NCBI RefSeq assembly: GCF_003265705.1
Contig: NW_020312902.1
Coordinates: 7,705,795 to 7,769,794, forward strand
Length of the DNA: 64,000 nucleotides
Direction: 5' to 3'
From: Callorhinus ursinus
Lineage: Eukaryota; Chordata; Mammalia; Carnivora; Otariidae
A model generated the notes under the pieces. The model ran no database searches, had not been told where the DNA came from, and saw only the letters and a list, made by a program, of their open reading frames with translations. The translations under genes and the position numbers were made by a program. Position 1 is the stretch's first letter. Every line of letters begins with the position of its first letter. Of this stretch, positions 44,560 to 54,974 are shown piece by piece.

Positions 44560-46345
44560 AAAAGGAAGCAGCAGACAAGCAGTCTCCCTGTGCCAAATGA
44601 CAAAAGATAGAGACATTCTTAGCTTGTCTATATAATCTTATACATTTAACTCTTGTGTCTCAGCTTCTATAACAGGTTTTACTAATGCTGAGGAGGAAAA
44701 TTTGAAGACCAGCTCCTGCTGGACTGCGTTTTGCTCACACAGCCTCCATAATTTGGGAATCTGTTAGAAGTTAAAAGTTAGAATTAAAAGGCTTTCTAAA
44801 GCCCGAATGGAAGAACACAAAGCAGAGGGGACAGTACCCTCCCTAGGGTCCCTGAGAAGATCTGCTTGCATAACATCAACCTTCTTCACCACCATCCCCA
44901 AGAACCAGAACCTGATGTTCAGAGGCACAGTTCTCCTTACACAATCAGAAAATAGAGCGTTGCCAGTGACATCCAGGGAGACCCTCACCAGAGAAAGTTG
45001 GCTTGAATGACCATGAAAAGGCAAGCCACCAATGGTCCGTGGTAGCAGATGTTCTGGGTAAGACCCTGAGAAAGAGAAAATTGTATTTCTTAAATACCTC
45101 ACGTTCCTTTTGTCATGTTGGGTTCTGGGGAGAGGAGGAAGGCCTCCTCTCCATTCCAGCCTCCAGTACGGCCCTCCATCAGATCATTGCTTATGCAAGA
45201 TCATGCTTCTTGAGTCTACGAGAGCATCACACCGTCTTTGAAATCAGTGTGAATATGCTTGACTTAAAAATAACTGGAGTGTTGCTTGGTCCCCTGGGCA
45301 TTCCCTGAAGAACTCCTGCCAAGAAAAGGCTCTGCTCCTTGGGGGCAAGAATTTATAAGAGAAGACTGAGTTTCATAAATCATAAAATTATTTCCACAGA
45401 AGCAAGCTTTTCTCCTCAGGACACACAAGACCGCAATGAAGAGCCCAGCTTTGAAAAAAGTTCTTCATAGAGACAGCATGCAAATGCTGAGCCTCAGAAT
45501 CTACAAATTAGGATTTGGGGCACCCTGCCTATTGCGGTAGAGTAGGGCCCTGTTAGCAAATGCCAGTACAAATTTTGTCCAAGCCCATCAGGTGCCCACC
45601 CATGAGTCACTCGTGCCAACCCTGCAGAGCCTGTCTGCTATAGAACCTGTAGTACATACAGTTGTCAGGGGATTCTCTGTCCTGTCACTCATTCACTCGC
45701 CCTCCACCAGAGTAGTCTCTGCTTCCCTGGTCCCTCAGAAAGACAAGCCCCTCTCACAACAGATGACTCTGAGGCTGAGGGAACACAGAGCCTGACCACA
45801 ACCACTAAATTCACCACCACGCTCACAAAGGGCCCAGTCGCCTGCCTTGAAATATGCCAGGGTCTTGCCCTGTCACCGTCCCTACCCTGGGCATATGGAA
45901 AGATCGTGTAGTTGAGTTGTGTTGGTCGTTCTCCATGTGTCTCCTCAGCTCACTGCTCTGCCGTTCTCTGCTGTGAGGAACTGCATCGGCAGGGCAGAGT
46001 TGCTGCCTGCCTTCCAGGGGGCTCACCCAAGGGAGAAACAGAGCAGGGGGTGGGAGGTGGCATCACGCTCGCCTTGTGCGACCCCTCCCTGCTTGGGACC
46101 ACATCGATGACATGGCTGCCTCCCTCCACACTTCACACTGCAGGCCCTGCCAGGAGCCACTTCACACGCAGCCCTGGAACCCCATGACCCTATTCTGCAC
46201 CCTAGACTCTTCAAGCCTACAAATGGTGGGCGCTTCTCTCTGGGGTCCTCAACACCCTGGTTGATCCCTAGAACTCTGCCCATTCACAACCGTCCAAGAG
46301 CAGTTGTGTTTCCTGGCAGGTGGGCCTCTGGCTGGTCAGGAGGTA
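44560..46345. other. Single-copy stretch (about 1.8 kb)
   Basis: Contains the donor copy of a 41-bp sequence duplicated 1 kb downstream. No known gene: frames of 60-112 codons on both strands at 44.76-46.28 kb lack recognisable domains. Confidence 0.4.
45448..45488 (+). repeat. Copy 1 of a 41-bp direct repeat (likely source)
   Basis: 40 of 41 bases identical to 46446-46486 (one A/T difference at the ninth base). It contains the octamer ATGCAAAT. It lies in single-copy DNA with no flanking duplication, which suggests this is the template. Confidence 0.9.
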
Positions 46346-46349
46346 CAAG

Positions 46350-46530
46350 GGAAAGGGTGTTAATCTTGGATTGAAGGGAGCCGAGTTCTAGAAGCTGCTC
46401 TGCTTCTGACTAGCCATGTGATCTTGAACAAACCACTTAGCCACCGCTTTGAATAAAGTTCTTCATAGAGACAGCATGCAAATGCTAGGCCACCGCTCGC
46501 TACCTCATCGCCAGAACGAGGAGGCTGGAC
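46350..46530 (-). mobile_element. MIR, minus orientation, split by a 40-bp insertion
   Basis: TTGGATTGAAGGGAGCCGAG, TTCTGACTAGCCATGTGATC, TTGAACAAACCACTTAGCC, the 40-bp insertion at 46449-46488, then CGCTACCTCATCGCCAGAAC. Removing the insertion restores the expected MIR order. Confidence 0.75.
46446..46497 (+). repeat. Copy 2 of the 41-bp repeat, inserted with 9-bp target duplication
   Basis: GCCACCGCT occurs immediately before (46440-46448) and after (46489-46497) the copied sequence, inside a MIR. There is no poly-A. This marks it as the insertion copy; see findings. Confidence 0.85.
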
Positions 46531-46534
46531 CTGT

Positions 46535-47135
46535 GTAGGGCATCCCACACCAGCCTCTGGGCCTCCCTCTTTTCCACATAAACACCAGTATTCCCTGGAA
46601 CATCCCTCTAGAACCCTGGGGCTCTGAGGAGAAGGTTTGGAAAGGTAGACATATTAGCCATTCTGGTTCTTCTTGTGACTTTGATATTTGATATACAGAG
46701 ATTAGATGATCTTCTCTGGAGAATTAGCACAATGATTAGAATAGTAACTCATTCACAAGGGGCTCATTGGGATTCACAAGGTATCCTGAGGGGGTGCCTC
46801 GGCCCCCGTTGCATCACAGACGGGGCCTTCCTGAAGTCAGGAAGCCTGCCTTTCTTTTGTGCCCTCCTGTCATCGGCCACGTCCTTGGGCAGCAGCAGCC
46901 CCAGATGGTGGTGGGCTCTCTGTGTGGTGGCACCCGTTCTTCTGAGGGCAGGTCCCAGGAGGGGCGCAGCTACACACCCTCATGGTCAACATTCACAGCC
47001 CTGGTACCAGGGGATCTGGGCAGGACACCCAGCACCCCTGCATGGCACACCTGTGTTCAAGCATCTCCGGCTTTCCGTCCCATAAACCACCATCCCACTC
47101 CATACGCGCAGCCTCCCTGTGAGGCGGGCAGAGCA
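46535..47135. other. Single-copy stretch
   Basis: No recognised element. A 136-codon frame (46675-47085) overlaps a 130-codon frame in another register; neither resembles a known protein. Confidence 0.4.
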
Positions 47136-47139
47136 AGAA

Positions 47140-47290
47140 CGCTTAACAATTACATTTGACAAGTAACAGACAAGCATGTTCAATGTAACTGAGTCAGGGA
47201 GGCATTTCCCAAAGTCGTACAGCTAATAAGGAGGGAGCCATGACCAAAATCCAGGACTCGAGTGTCTTTTCCAAAACCATATATACAATT
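47140..47290 (+). mobile_element. MIR 3' part, plus orientation
   Basis: GGCATTTCCCAAAGTCGTAC, AGCTAATAAGGAGGGAGCCA and AAAATCCAGGACTCGAGTGT match the MIR 3' half. Confidence 0.65.
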
Positions 47291-47469
47291 TATGTAGATG
47301 ATTAAACTAAATTACTGACTTTAAGGTCTTCATATTTGGAATGAAGCCAACTTTTCCATGTTTCTAGTCATGATTAAAAACATGTCCTCTGGCTGTTCTC
47401 CATAATGTCACAGGCTTACCAGGAAATGAAGACAACTCTCTGGGAAACTTGGCCTCTCCATCTGTACTT

Positions 47470-47610
47470 TCCCACGTGATTTTGTGAACATTATCTCACA
47501 CAGGTGGGGCTGTCTGGGCTAAAGTCATGCAGCTGTTTGGCCCCCTCGAGTCTGCTCTAGAGCTCATGACCCTTGATTCTCAGTCTGGTGCTGTTTCTGC
47601 CTTCTCATGA
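47470..47610 (+). mobile_element. MIR, plus orientation
   Basis: GAACATTATCTCACACAGGT, TAAAGTCATGCAGCTGTTTG and GACCCTTGATTCTCAGTCTG, diverged. Confidence 0.55.
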
Positions 47611-47900
47611 TCCTTTAGTCACTCAACAAACACATGCTGAGTCCTACTGCAGGCCCGTGCTGGGAGCACAGGAAGGGGAGCACCTCAGTCTCCCTTGGGG
47701 ACCCTGCCCAGAGGAGTAGAGTAAGAGCCGAGTAGGGAAGTCTGTGGGAGAGCAGGCATGGGCCAGGCTGGAGCACTGTGGGAGGAATTTGCATTCTAGG
47801 GGCCCGAAGGTGCTACATGGGCAAAGGCATGAGCCAGCATGGCATACCCACAGAGCATGGCAGAAGCATCAAATGCAAGGGACACACCCATGATGAACCA
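47611..47900 (-). mobile_element. L2, minus orientation
   Basis: TCACTCAACAAACACATGCT, GTGCTGGGAGCACAGGAAG, then GCATTCTAGGGGCCCGAAGG and CATGGGCAAAGGCATGAGCC follow antisense L2. Confidence 0.65.
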
Positions 47901-48152
47901 GGACAGGACAGCCGGGGCCCAGGGACAGAGGGCTCTCTCCAAGTCCAGATGTAGAGCAACGATTTCCAGGGGAAGGGACCACAGTGAGGTGTGGGAATCC
48001 TCCCAGGACTTCAAAGTGAGCCAAGGCAGCCTCTTCTTGGCAAGACCCGTGCGATGGCTGTCCTACCTAGAAGCACAGTATCAGAGTATTTTCACTCACT
48101 AAAATCCTCACTAAAGCAGAGGGAAAGCTATGACAGTAACAGGACTTAAGTG

Positions 48153-48167
48153 GCCGCCACCTGGCGG
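48153..48167 (-). promoter_or_regulatory. CTCF-like motif (candidate)
   Basis: On the minus strand it reads CCGCCAGGTGGCGGC, matching the CTCF core CC(A/G)C(C/T)AG(A/G)(G/T)GGC(A/G)(G/C). It lies in non-repetitive GC-rich DNA. A sequence match alone does not show occupancy. Confidence 0.35.
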
Positions 48168-48658
48168 GGCTGGAGCCAGAACAAGCCCTTCCTAGGGTTA
48201 GGAATGGAGTCAGTTTTCCCGCAACATCTGCGTGACTTGCCTCACTCTTTGAGTGAAGATGTGAACAGGTTGCAGAAAAGAGAACCACCCCACCCCCAAG
48301 GCCAGTCAGGCCCCGCTCCCGCAGGAAGCTGCTCCAAGCCTCGGGATGGTGAACTCCACTCTGGGGGGTCCCCGCCCCCTGGCAGGGCACCTCCTTCCCA
48401 AATCTGGAGTGGCTGAGGGGTGCCCAGGTCCTTGCCCTGCTTCCTGCGCGAGCCTGGGGCTCCTGGGGCCAGGGACCCGGCTGCTCCCCTCACCACAGCT
48501 AGAGCCACGCCGCCCAGGGTAAGGATGCTGAGTCAACTGAGATTTACGGTGGCAGCTCCCTCCTCCCCCTGAACAGTGGCGCCGTGGGAGCGCGGTGTGC
48601 CCTCCCCGACAGCCTGCCTATCTGCGCAACCTCCCAGGAGGGTTCCCTGGCATCTTAC

Positions 48659-48761
48659 CTTCCCTGTGAGCAATGTCTCCTGGCATTTGTCAGAGTCTAA
48701 CACCTCCTCGGTGGCCCTCCAAGGGTGCCTTCTGTTCACGGAAACTGTGAACACATCCCAT
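48659..48761 (-). other. Exon-like segment on the minus strand (candidate only)
   Basis: On the minus strand, the acceptor CTCTCCCTTCAG and donor AAGGTAAGATG enclose 103 bp. One frame is open throughout, 34 codons containing TVSVNRRHPW and LDSDKCQETLL. It is also part of an 87-codon open frame (48533-48796). I do not recognise the peptide. Candidate exon or chance. Confidence 0.22.
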
Positions 48762-49261
48762 CTGAAGGGAGAGGCCTTTTTTCTTTTCTCCTCCACTTTT
48801 CAGTGGAGATAAATCCAGGCAGAGGAGACCAGAGAGAAGAGGAGCACAGACCATAGGAGAGACCCAGGAGTGCTGGTGCAGGGTCCCGAGGGACGGGTGC
48901 TCTCAGAGCTCACAGGAAGCTGGCCCAGGGAGGGTCGCAGTTAGCCGGTTCCTACACAGTGACTCACATTTCATAAAAAGCTGTCACTTTCTCCCCTGCC
49001 CCTAAGAGAACATGTCAGGTAAACAGCCCCAGGGATTCTGGATATGTTTTTATCTCCATCTCCGAGAGTCCCCTTTCCTCCATCAATAGCCATTGGAAGG
49101 AGTTATGAAACTGTAATTCTTAGTAGCCAAGATCTCAGAAATAAGTTAATTTTGCAGGATAATTTGGCCTCAGGAAAGGGGGATAGAGGCATGACCTACA
49201 GGGAGGGTGAGACTCAAAGCGTCGGAAGGATCAGAAGCGAGAGATGTCCAGCTCACCCTGA

Positions 49262-49440
49262 CTAAGCACCTCCCCCATGCCAAGTGTGTAACACACACCA
49301 ATCTATTTTCACTGCAATCCTTGTAAGAGCAGGTGTTATTATCCCTATTGATAGATTTGGTCTCTGAGGCTCAACAAGGTCAATTTACAGGGCCAAGGCC
49401 TTACAGCTAGGACAGGGCAGGTCTGGATTTGATCCCTGCT
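49262..49440 (+). mobile_element. MIR, plus orientation
   Basis: AAGCACCTCCCCCATGCCAA, CACTGCAATCCTTGTAAGAG, GTTATTATCCCTATTGATAG, AAGGCCTTACAGCTAGGACA and AGGTCTGGATTTGATCCCT. Confidence 0.85.
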
Positions 49441-49810
49441 AGTGAGCATACAGTCACATGGGGAGCCTTTTTTTTTTTTAAAGATTTTATTTATTTATTT
49501 GACAGAGAGATAGAGCCAGAGAGCACAAGCAGAGAAAATGGCAGAGGGAGGGAGAAGCAGGCTCCCCGCTGAGCAGGGAGCCCGATGCGGGACTCGATCC
49601 CAGGACGCTGGGATCATGACCTGAGCCGAAGGCAGACGCTCAACCATCTGAGCCACCCAGGCACCCACATGGGGAGCCTGTTAAAAGCAGATCTCCCAGC
49701 CCCACCTTTAGAGATCCTGATGCATTGGATTGGGTTGAAGCCCAGGAATCTGCATTTCTAATCAGCACTCCGAAGTGACTCCAATGCTCCTGGACACCAG
49801 ATGGTGGGTT
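49441..49810 (+). mobile_element. MER5A-type hAT element, split by a SINE
   Basis: Left piece 49441-49468 (ATACAGTCACATGGGGAGCC) and right piece 49679-49810 (TTAAAAGCAGATCTCCCAGC, CCCAGGAATCTGCATTTCTA, GATGGTGGGTTG). Without the SINE and one target copy the MER5A order is continuous. Confidence 0.8.
49469..49665 (-). mobile_element. SINEC, minus orientation
   Basis: T-run plus AAGATTTTATTTATTTATTT, GA-rich tract, GGCTCCCCGCTGAGCAGGGA, CGATCCCAGGACGCTGGGAT and the reverse-complement head GAGCCACCCAGGCACC. Exact 14-bp target duplication CACATGGGGAGCCT at 49455-49468 and 49666-49679. Confidence 0.97.
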
Positions 49811-49814
49811 GTAA

Positions 49815-49935
49815 GAGGAGTTTTGGAAAGACACTCGGGTTAGAAGCCCAGCTCTGTGACATTGAACAAGGTACTTGAGCTTGCTAAGCCTCAGCTTCTC
49901 CATCCGTGAGATGACAGAGAATACACCATGTGGTT
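49815..49935 (-). mobile_element. MIR, minus orientation
   Basis: AAGCCCAGCTCTGTGACATT, GAACAAGGTACTTGAGCTTG and CTCAGCTTCTCCATCCGTGA. Confidence 0.85.
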
Positions 49936-50229
49936 ACATCACAGCAACCATGACCGTGATGCAGTGTCCTGCTGGCTTCTCCCAGCAATGTGTACAGGGT
50001 GTCTGTGTCTTAGGACAGGAAAGGTTTAACGGACTTTCTTCCTCTTTTCTTTCTGGACTCCAACCACAATCCCACCAGAAAACAAATATGAACCACCTGG
50101 CTCCCATGTGGCTATTAAAACACTTGAGTGCCCTGTGGGGAGGACATCAGGGCAATGATTCTCATTTTATGGACAAGAAACAGAAATGAGAGAATTATCA
50201 CTATGATGGCATTTATCACCTTTTACCTT

Positions 50230-50452
50230 TTAAGGTTTAGAGTTGGATGGATCTGAGTTCAGATCCTGGCTCTGGCCCTAGGACCTGGAGCAGGCTATTC
50301 ACTTCCCCTCACCTCTGCTTCCTCCTCTGTGAGATGGGAAATATAGGCTTCAAGTATTGTAGAAATCGAAGGCAGTAATATATGGAAATCATATTTGCCA
50401 GACTCTGTCAAATAGTAAGGGTTCGGTAAGTGTTACCTGTTACTATTCATCC
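50230..50452 (-). mobile_element. MIR, minus orientation
   Basis: TGAGTTCAGATCCTGGCTCT, CACCTCTGCTTCCTCCTCTG, GTGAGATGGGAAATATAGG and TCAAATAGTAAGGGTTCGGT. Nearly full length. Confidence 0.9.
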
Positions 50453-50464
50453 TGCACTATTTAC

Positions 50465-50610
50465 CTCACTTGGAAACATGGCTTATCTCTCTGACTGAGC
50501 TGCAAGGTCCTGGATAAGGCCAAGATCCATATTCAAGTCCAGGCCCCTCTTCCCTCTAGGACCAAGCACAGGGTTTGGGATGTATCAAGCAACTAATAAA
50601 TGATGGAAAA
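50465..50610 (+). mobile_element. L2 3' end, plus orientation
   Basis: CTGACTGAGCTGCAAGGTCC, TAGGACCAAGCACAGGGTTT and AAGCAACTAATAAATGATGG fit the degraded L2 terminus. Confidence 0.65.
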
Positions 50611-50614
50611 ATAA

Positions 50615-50926
50615 GTAAAATAATTTAACAGTGAATGAGAAGGGGAGAAGAAGGAGTGGTTCACAAGACCCACCATACCCTAACTCAAGCCTGTCCAATC
50701 AGCCCAGAAGCCACGTAAAGGGACAGCACCAGCAAATCCTAAACCCGGGGCCCTAATTGCTTCGAAGACGGACCTATTGTGTGTCAGTCCTGACTAGGGC
50801 TCTGGTAAGCCTGGAAAGAAGGTCTGAGAAGGACTTGGGAATACAGCTGACATTAAGTGACTCATTTTCAAAAGCCATCAAGCTAAATTCGAACCGTATA
50901 GTGGATTACATGAATATATAAATTGT

Positions 50927-50975
<49 letters not shown>

Positions 50976-51810
50976 TCATTTAGTTTCCTTGGACAGTTTG
51001 ATAACTCCCTGGGGACCCACTTTATGACAGGAAAGCTATTTTTGGACAGACATGTTAAGAAACTGAGTCTCTACTGAGGTCCTTGGCGTGCACCCCTGGG
51101 GTTCATTGGACTGGGTAGGTCTTGCCATTGGCCCTCCAAAGTGATCTGGGCACAGTCTCCCTTTTCCTCATTCAGAGCAGGGCTGGGATTCTAAGCCAGG
51201 AAAACATTCCCAGAAAAGAGATGGGTCATGAAGGATGAGGGCCAGAAAACTGGAGGAAAGATCAAGTATTTGAAGGAATCTGGAGAATGAAGTGACTTTG
51301 TTTTCACAACAAATTAATTTAGGCAGTACACACATTTATTCTCCTTCAAGCCTACTTTAGAAAAATATCCATATTAGCCCTGGCATAGAATGATCAGGAT
51401 AATGCTCACATGGTTCCAATGTGATCCACATTCCCAGTGCATTTTCCAGATATAGAGCAAGGCCAAGCGAAGGTGAGAAGTAAGTCATAACTGCAGGCTT
51501 ACGAAAGGAGCAGGAAAAGTCCCACCCAGTCAGAAGGGGCCCTGTCCCCATCCGAGCTCCCCCAAGCACACAGCCAGGTCTTTTGCCCTTGATAGAGCAA
51601 GATTTGGGGCCCTGTGACCTAACGCTTCCTACCAAGGACACCAAGGACACCGTGTCTGCTGGCCCCTCCCTGCACAGGGCACTCCCCAGCCAGCCCCATC
51701 CATGAGCTCCATCCATGAGCGCCACACGTGCTCCTCCTCCAACCCAGCTTTCGGGTCCTTCCCCCAAAATATACCAAGATCCACTATCGTAAGGCCTATC
51801 CTCAGTAGAA
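50615..51810. other. Single-copy stretch
   Basis: Apart from a (TG)n, no recognised element. The longest open frame of the window (167 codons, minus strand, 51357-51860) lies here. Its protein has no recognisable domain or membrane pattern, and its 5' part runs through GA-rich repeat, so I do not call it. Confidence 0.4.
50929..50973 (+). repeat. (TG)22 microsatellite
   Basis: Uninterrupted TG tract of 45 bp. Confidence 0.98.
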
Positions 51811-51811
51811 C

Positions 51812-51897
51812 ATAAGGGAAGAAAGAAGGAAGAAACAGGAGAAAAGAATTCAGAGAGCAAGAGAGAGAAGAAAGGAAAGAGAGAAGAAAGAACAAAC
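51812..51897 (+). repeat. Purine-rich GA/GAAA tract
   Basis: Almost entirely A and G, about 86 bp, degenerate GAAA/GGAA units. Confidence 0.85.
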
Positions 51898-51904
51898 CTT
51901 TCTC

Positions 51905-52080
51905 GAGGATATTCCTAACAGCGCCATGCCGTGGTGCCCTTTATGCCCCATTTTACAAATGAGGAAACTAACGCCTGGAGAGATGAAGCAACCTTCAAGA
52001 TCACACAGCTGATCCGTGCAAGAGCTGGGAGTTTAACCCAGTGCTCCCTGGCTCCAAAGTTCACATCCCATACATTTTCC
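51905..52080 (+). mobile_element. MIR, plus orientation
   Basis: GCCCCATTTTACAAATGAGG, AACTAACGCCTGGAGAGATG, AGATCACACAGCTGATCCGT and GGGAGTTTAACCCAGTGCTC. Confidence 0.92.
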
Positions 52081-52084
52081 TGAA

Positions 52085-54315
52085 GAGTCAAAAATGAATC
52101 CATTTCTGGAATTGTTAAAAATTAGCAAATTGCCTGGCTATATAAAAATACTCAAACCACACAGAGTGATTCCAAACGCACTGTGCTTACTGCCACACTT
52201 GTACGCAACTGGACCCCAGCTGAGGATATTTGAGGGGGCCAATGTCACAGCAAAAACAGGCTACCAGTCTCCACACTGTGAGTGATAGGAAAGCCCTCAC
52301 CTATTTGTCACACCACCGGGAACCTTTCTATATATCTGGAAAAGGCCAAGCCTTCCCAGAAAGATTCCTTGCCCCCTCCTTAGTCAATAATTTCAGGGAA
52401 AAAGGAGGCTGAAATATGCCTTGGTACATAATCCAGGGTTTGAGTTTTATAAAAGTAGCCAAGGTCCCAGTCTCCTCAAGGTCTAATCAAGATCCGTGCC
52501 TGGTGTTGCTGCCCCTCCCTCAGAGCCAGGAGCTCATGCAAAGTCACTCTGATTCCGTGACTCCAACTTGTTTTTATAATTGAAAAAAAAACCTCATTTA
52601 TGATGTTCTAGGCCCCTTGAAGTCACACAAATGTGGCTTCCCTATAATAAGACTCCTACGTTATGGTTTTGGCATGAACTGCAAAGAAATCATTAAGACA
52701 GGAATAGCAAGGTGATGTTATAAACTATTAATAAGCTTGGGATTTCTCTTCATAGGATGTTCATTTTTAATTCAGAGTACATTACCTGAGTATCACTTTC
52801 TCGGTAATAAGAGAAAGTGATAGAAAGTGACCTTCTTCCCCATCACTCCCTTCTCTCGGATGGATCCAAAGCCAATAAAATTCACCTTCTTTAAGGCTCC
52901 CCTCCCCTCATCTCTACACCCCCTTGGTGCCTTAGGAAAATACATGTGGAAGGAGCATTGGAAGGAGCCAATGTGTAAGAGCAGGCATGTGACAGTATTT
53001 CTAACGCAGAAGAGAAGAAATACTTTAAAATATCCTAATAAAGAAGAATCTGAGAAGTGACAGAGATAGGAAGCTGACTCTCAACCCAGGCTGGTAATAG
53101 GTGGGGATAAAAGATTTGAAAAATCAACAGGAGTTGTGATGAAAAAAGAACTGAAGAAGAGTTGCTGGATGTAAGGCTAGCTAGATTTACGAGGACACAG
53201 GTCGGGGCCTTTGCCGTAAGCCTCTGTGTTCTCCAGGCTAGGCAGCAGAGGGTTCACCTGGGAGGCCCAAATTAATGGATGTACATTAAATAAGGTAGGG
53301 CTGAACTCCCAGTGTTTCTGACTTTAAATATTGCCTGCTCGAAACATTCTCAACTTAGAATCAAGTCGAGTGGTATATCAACCAGATTGTCAGTATTGCC
53401 ATTGTGTGATCAATGCCTGTGGGCCCAAGACACCCTCTGGGGGAGCATAAAGCTCACCATGACCTTCTGCTAAACACCTGACCTCCTTAGACTTGGCAAC
53501 TCTCCTGTCCTACCTGGATACACTGGACTCCTTGGCCTAATTTGAGACCATGTGTGTCTTTGTGGGTGCTTTCTCGAATCTAGACTATGGTGAAACAGAG
53601 TGAGAGCACCAGGGATGAGTTCCCAAGAGGAGGAGGCAGGGAAAAGTTACAGACAGGTCTTGTGCTGGGAGCAGCATGGGGAGCTGGTACCATAGGAAAG
53701 GGGCAGCTGTTCTCCCGAATTTTCATCCTCAAGCAGTGATGTCTGCATGAGAAATGAGATCTCTTAGGCAGGGGACACAGGGCCTGCCTCTCTCTGCAGC
53801 TTGAAAACTAAGCAGCTCAGGAGCAAACCCTCCCAGATAATGTACACTTCCAGCTGAGCCAAATAAGGAGAGAGAGCTGTGAAACAGACATCCCGCGATC
53901 AACAGCAGGCTGCTTTTCTTCTTGAGGGGCTCCAAGCAGAGACAGCAGACATAAAAACGAGACTTGCAATTTTCCAGAACCACTGAAATGGGTGACAGGT
54001 GTGAGTATGAGCCATTAAGATAAGTAAGAAAGTCCAGGACAGTTCACTCAACAGAGGAACAGACAAAATGAAGATGTTTCTTTCAAGGGGAAAGACATAA
54101 GCAAAGACTATCTTCTGGTCCCACGAGCATTAGAGGTGGATGGTAACATCTCTCTCCAGTGTCTACTGTGACTCCAAAAGACATGCTTGGATATGTAGCA
54201 AGAACCATGTCCAGGTTCACATCCTTTATCCAGAAACACCTTTCCAATGATTTTTCTAAAGGAAATCAGCACTGAAAACAAAAAGCGTATTATATGAAAA
54301 AAGACATTAGTTACA
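52085..54315. other. Single-copy stretch (about 2.2 kb)
   Basis: Longest named-repeat-free stretch in the right half. Contains a 12-bp perfect hairpin at 52791-52822. No gene recognised. Confidence 0.4.
52791..52822. other. Perfect 12-bp inverted repeat with 8-nt loop
   Basis: TATCACTTTCTC, loop GGTAATAA, GAGAAAGTGATA. The right arm is followed at once by a second AGAAAGTGA (52823-52831). AAGTGA hexamers resemble IRF-binding half-sites; function is speculative. Confidence 0.7.
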
Positions 54316-54318
54316 ATA

Positions 54319-54608
54319 TAGTTAACTCTTGAACAACACAGGTCCATCCACTTATATGTGGATTTTTTTGATAAATACAATACAGTACTAAAAATGTATT
54401 TTCTCTTCCTTACGATTTTCTTAATAACACTTTCTTTTCTCTAGCTACCTTGATTGTATCTAATACATATAACATACAAAATATGTATTAAGAAGATATT
54501 TGTGCCATCAGTAAGGCTTCTAGTCAACAGTAGGCTGTCAGTAAAATTTCTGGGGAGTCAAAAGTTACATATGGATTTTTGACTGCATAGGGGTTGGTGT
54601 CCCCAACC
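54319..54608 (+). mobile_element. MER2 (TcMar-Tigger) DNA transposon, right end missing
   Basis: Left terminal repeat AGTTAACTCTTGAACAAC, then TCCACTTATATGTGGATTTT, TATTTTCTCTTCCTTACGAT, AACATACAAAATATGTATTA, CTAGTCAACAGTAGGCTGTC and GGATTTTTGACTGCATAGGG. The right terminal repeat is absent. Confidence 0.9.
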
Positions 54609-54614
54609 AAATAG

Positions 54615-54732
54615 AAGTTAGTCATGGTGGTTTATATTTGCATTATAGACTATCATCCAGCCATAAAAATGACAGTTATGAAGATAACATAGAAATATGA
54701 AATAATGCTTATAATGCAATTTAAAGTTGAAG
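54615..54732 (+). mobile_element. L1M fragment, plus orientation
   Basis: ATTATAGACTATCATCCAGC, CATAAAAATGACAGTTATGA and AATATGAAATAATGCTTATA match the L1M 3' end region. Confidence 0.6.
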
Positions 54733-54734
54733 AA

Positions 54735-54960
54735 TTGTCTCTATGTACTGAGTGCTTACTAGGAGCTTAGCACTATGTTATGCAATGTACACGCATTATC
54801 TCTCCTCATGCTTATAGAATCCTGCGGGTGGAGAGGGTGCTACTGTGATCCTCATTGTACAGACAAGAACATTGATACAAAGTTATGTTTAGTAATTTTC
54901 CCAAGTCCACAGGAGAGCTAGGATTCAAACATAAGCTAACTGCTCTCAAAGCCATCTCTC
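54735..54960 (+). mobile_element. MIR, plus orientation
   Basis: ACTGAGTGCTTACTAGGAGC, ACACGCATTATCTCTCCTCA, CATTGTACAGACAAGAACAT, CCAAGTCCACAGGAGAGCTA and GGATTCAAACATAAGCTAAC. Confidence 0.92.
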
Positions 54961-54974
54961 CTCATCCAAAAGGG

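Larger units (their letters stand above)
47905..49260. other. Single-copy, GC-rich stretch with candidate regulatory and exon signals
   Basis: GC-rich between about 48270 and 48620, with CpGs at roughly one third of expectation (hand estimate), so not a formal CpG island. It contains a CTCF-like motif (48153-48167) and, on the minus strand, an exon-like segment (48659-48761). No repeats recognised, which makes it the most gene-like stretch of the window. Confidence 0.4.

Noticed and set aside
46675..47159. 136- and 130-codon overlapping frames
   Set aside because: GC-rich DNA tends to lack stops; neither frame resembles a known protein and both overlap in different registers.
51357..51860. 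Longest open frame of the window (167 codons, minus strand)
   Set aside because: No domain, signal or family pattern; it overlaps a purine-rich tract and has no promoter or splice support. A chance frame of this size is expected in 64 kb of GC-balanced DNA.
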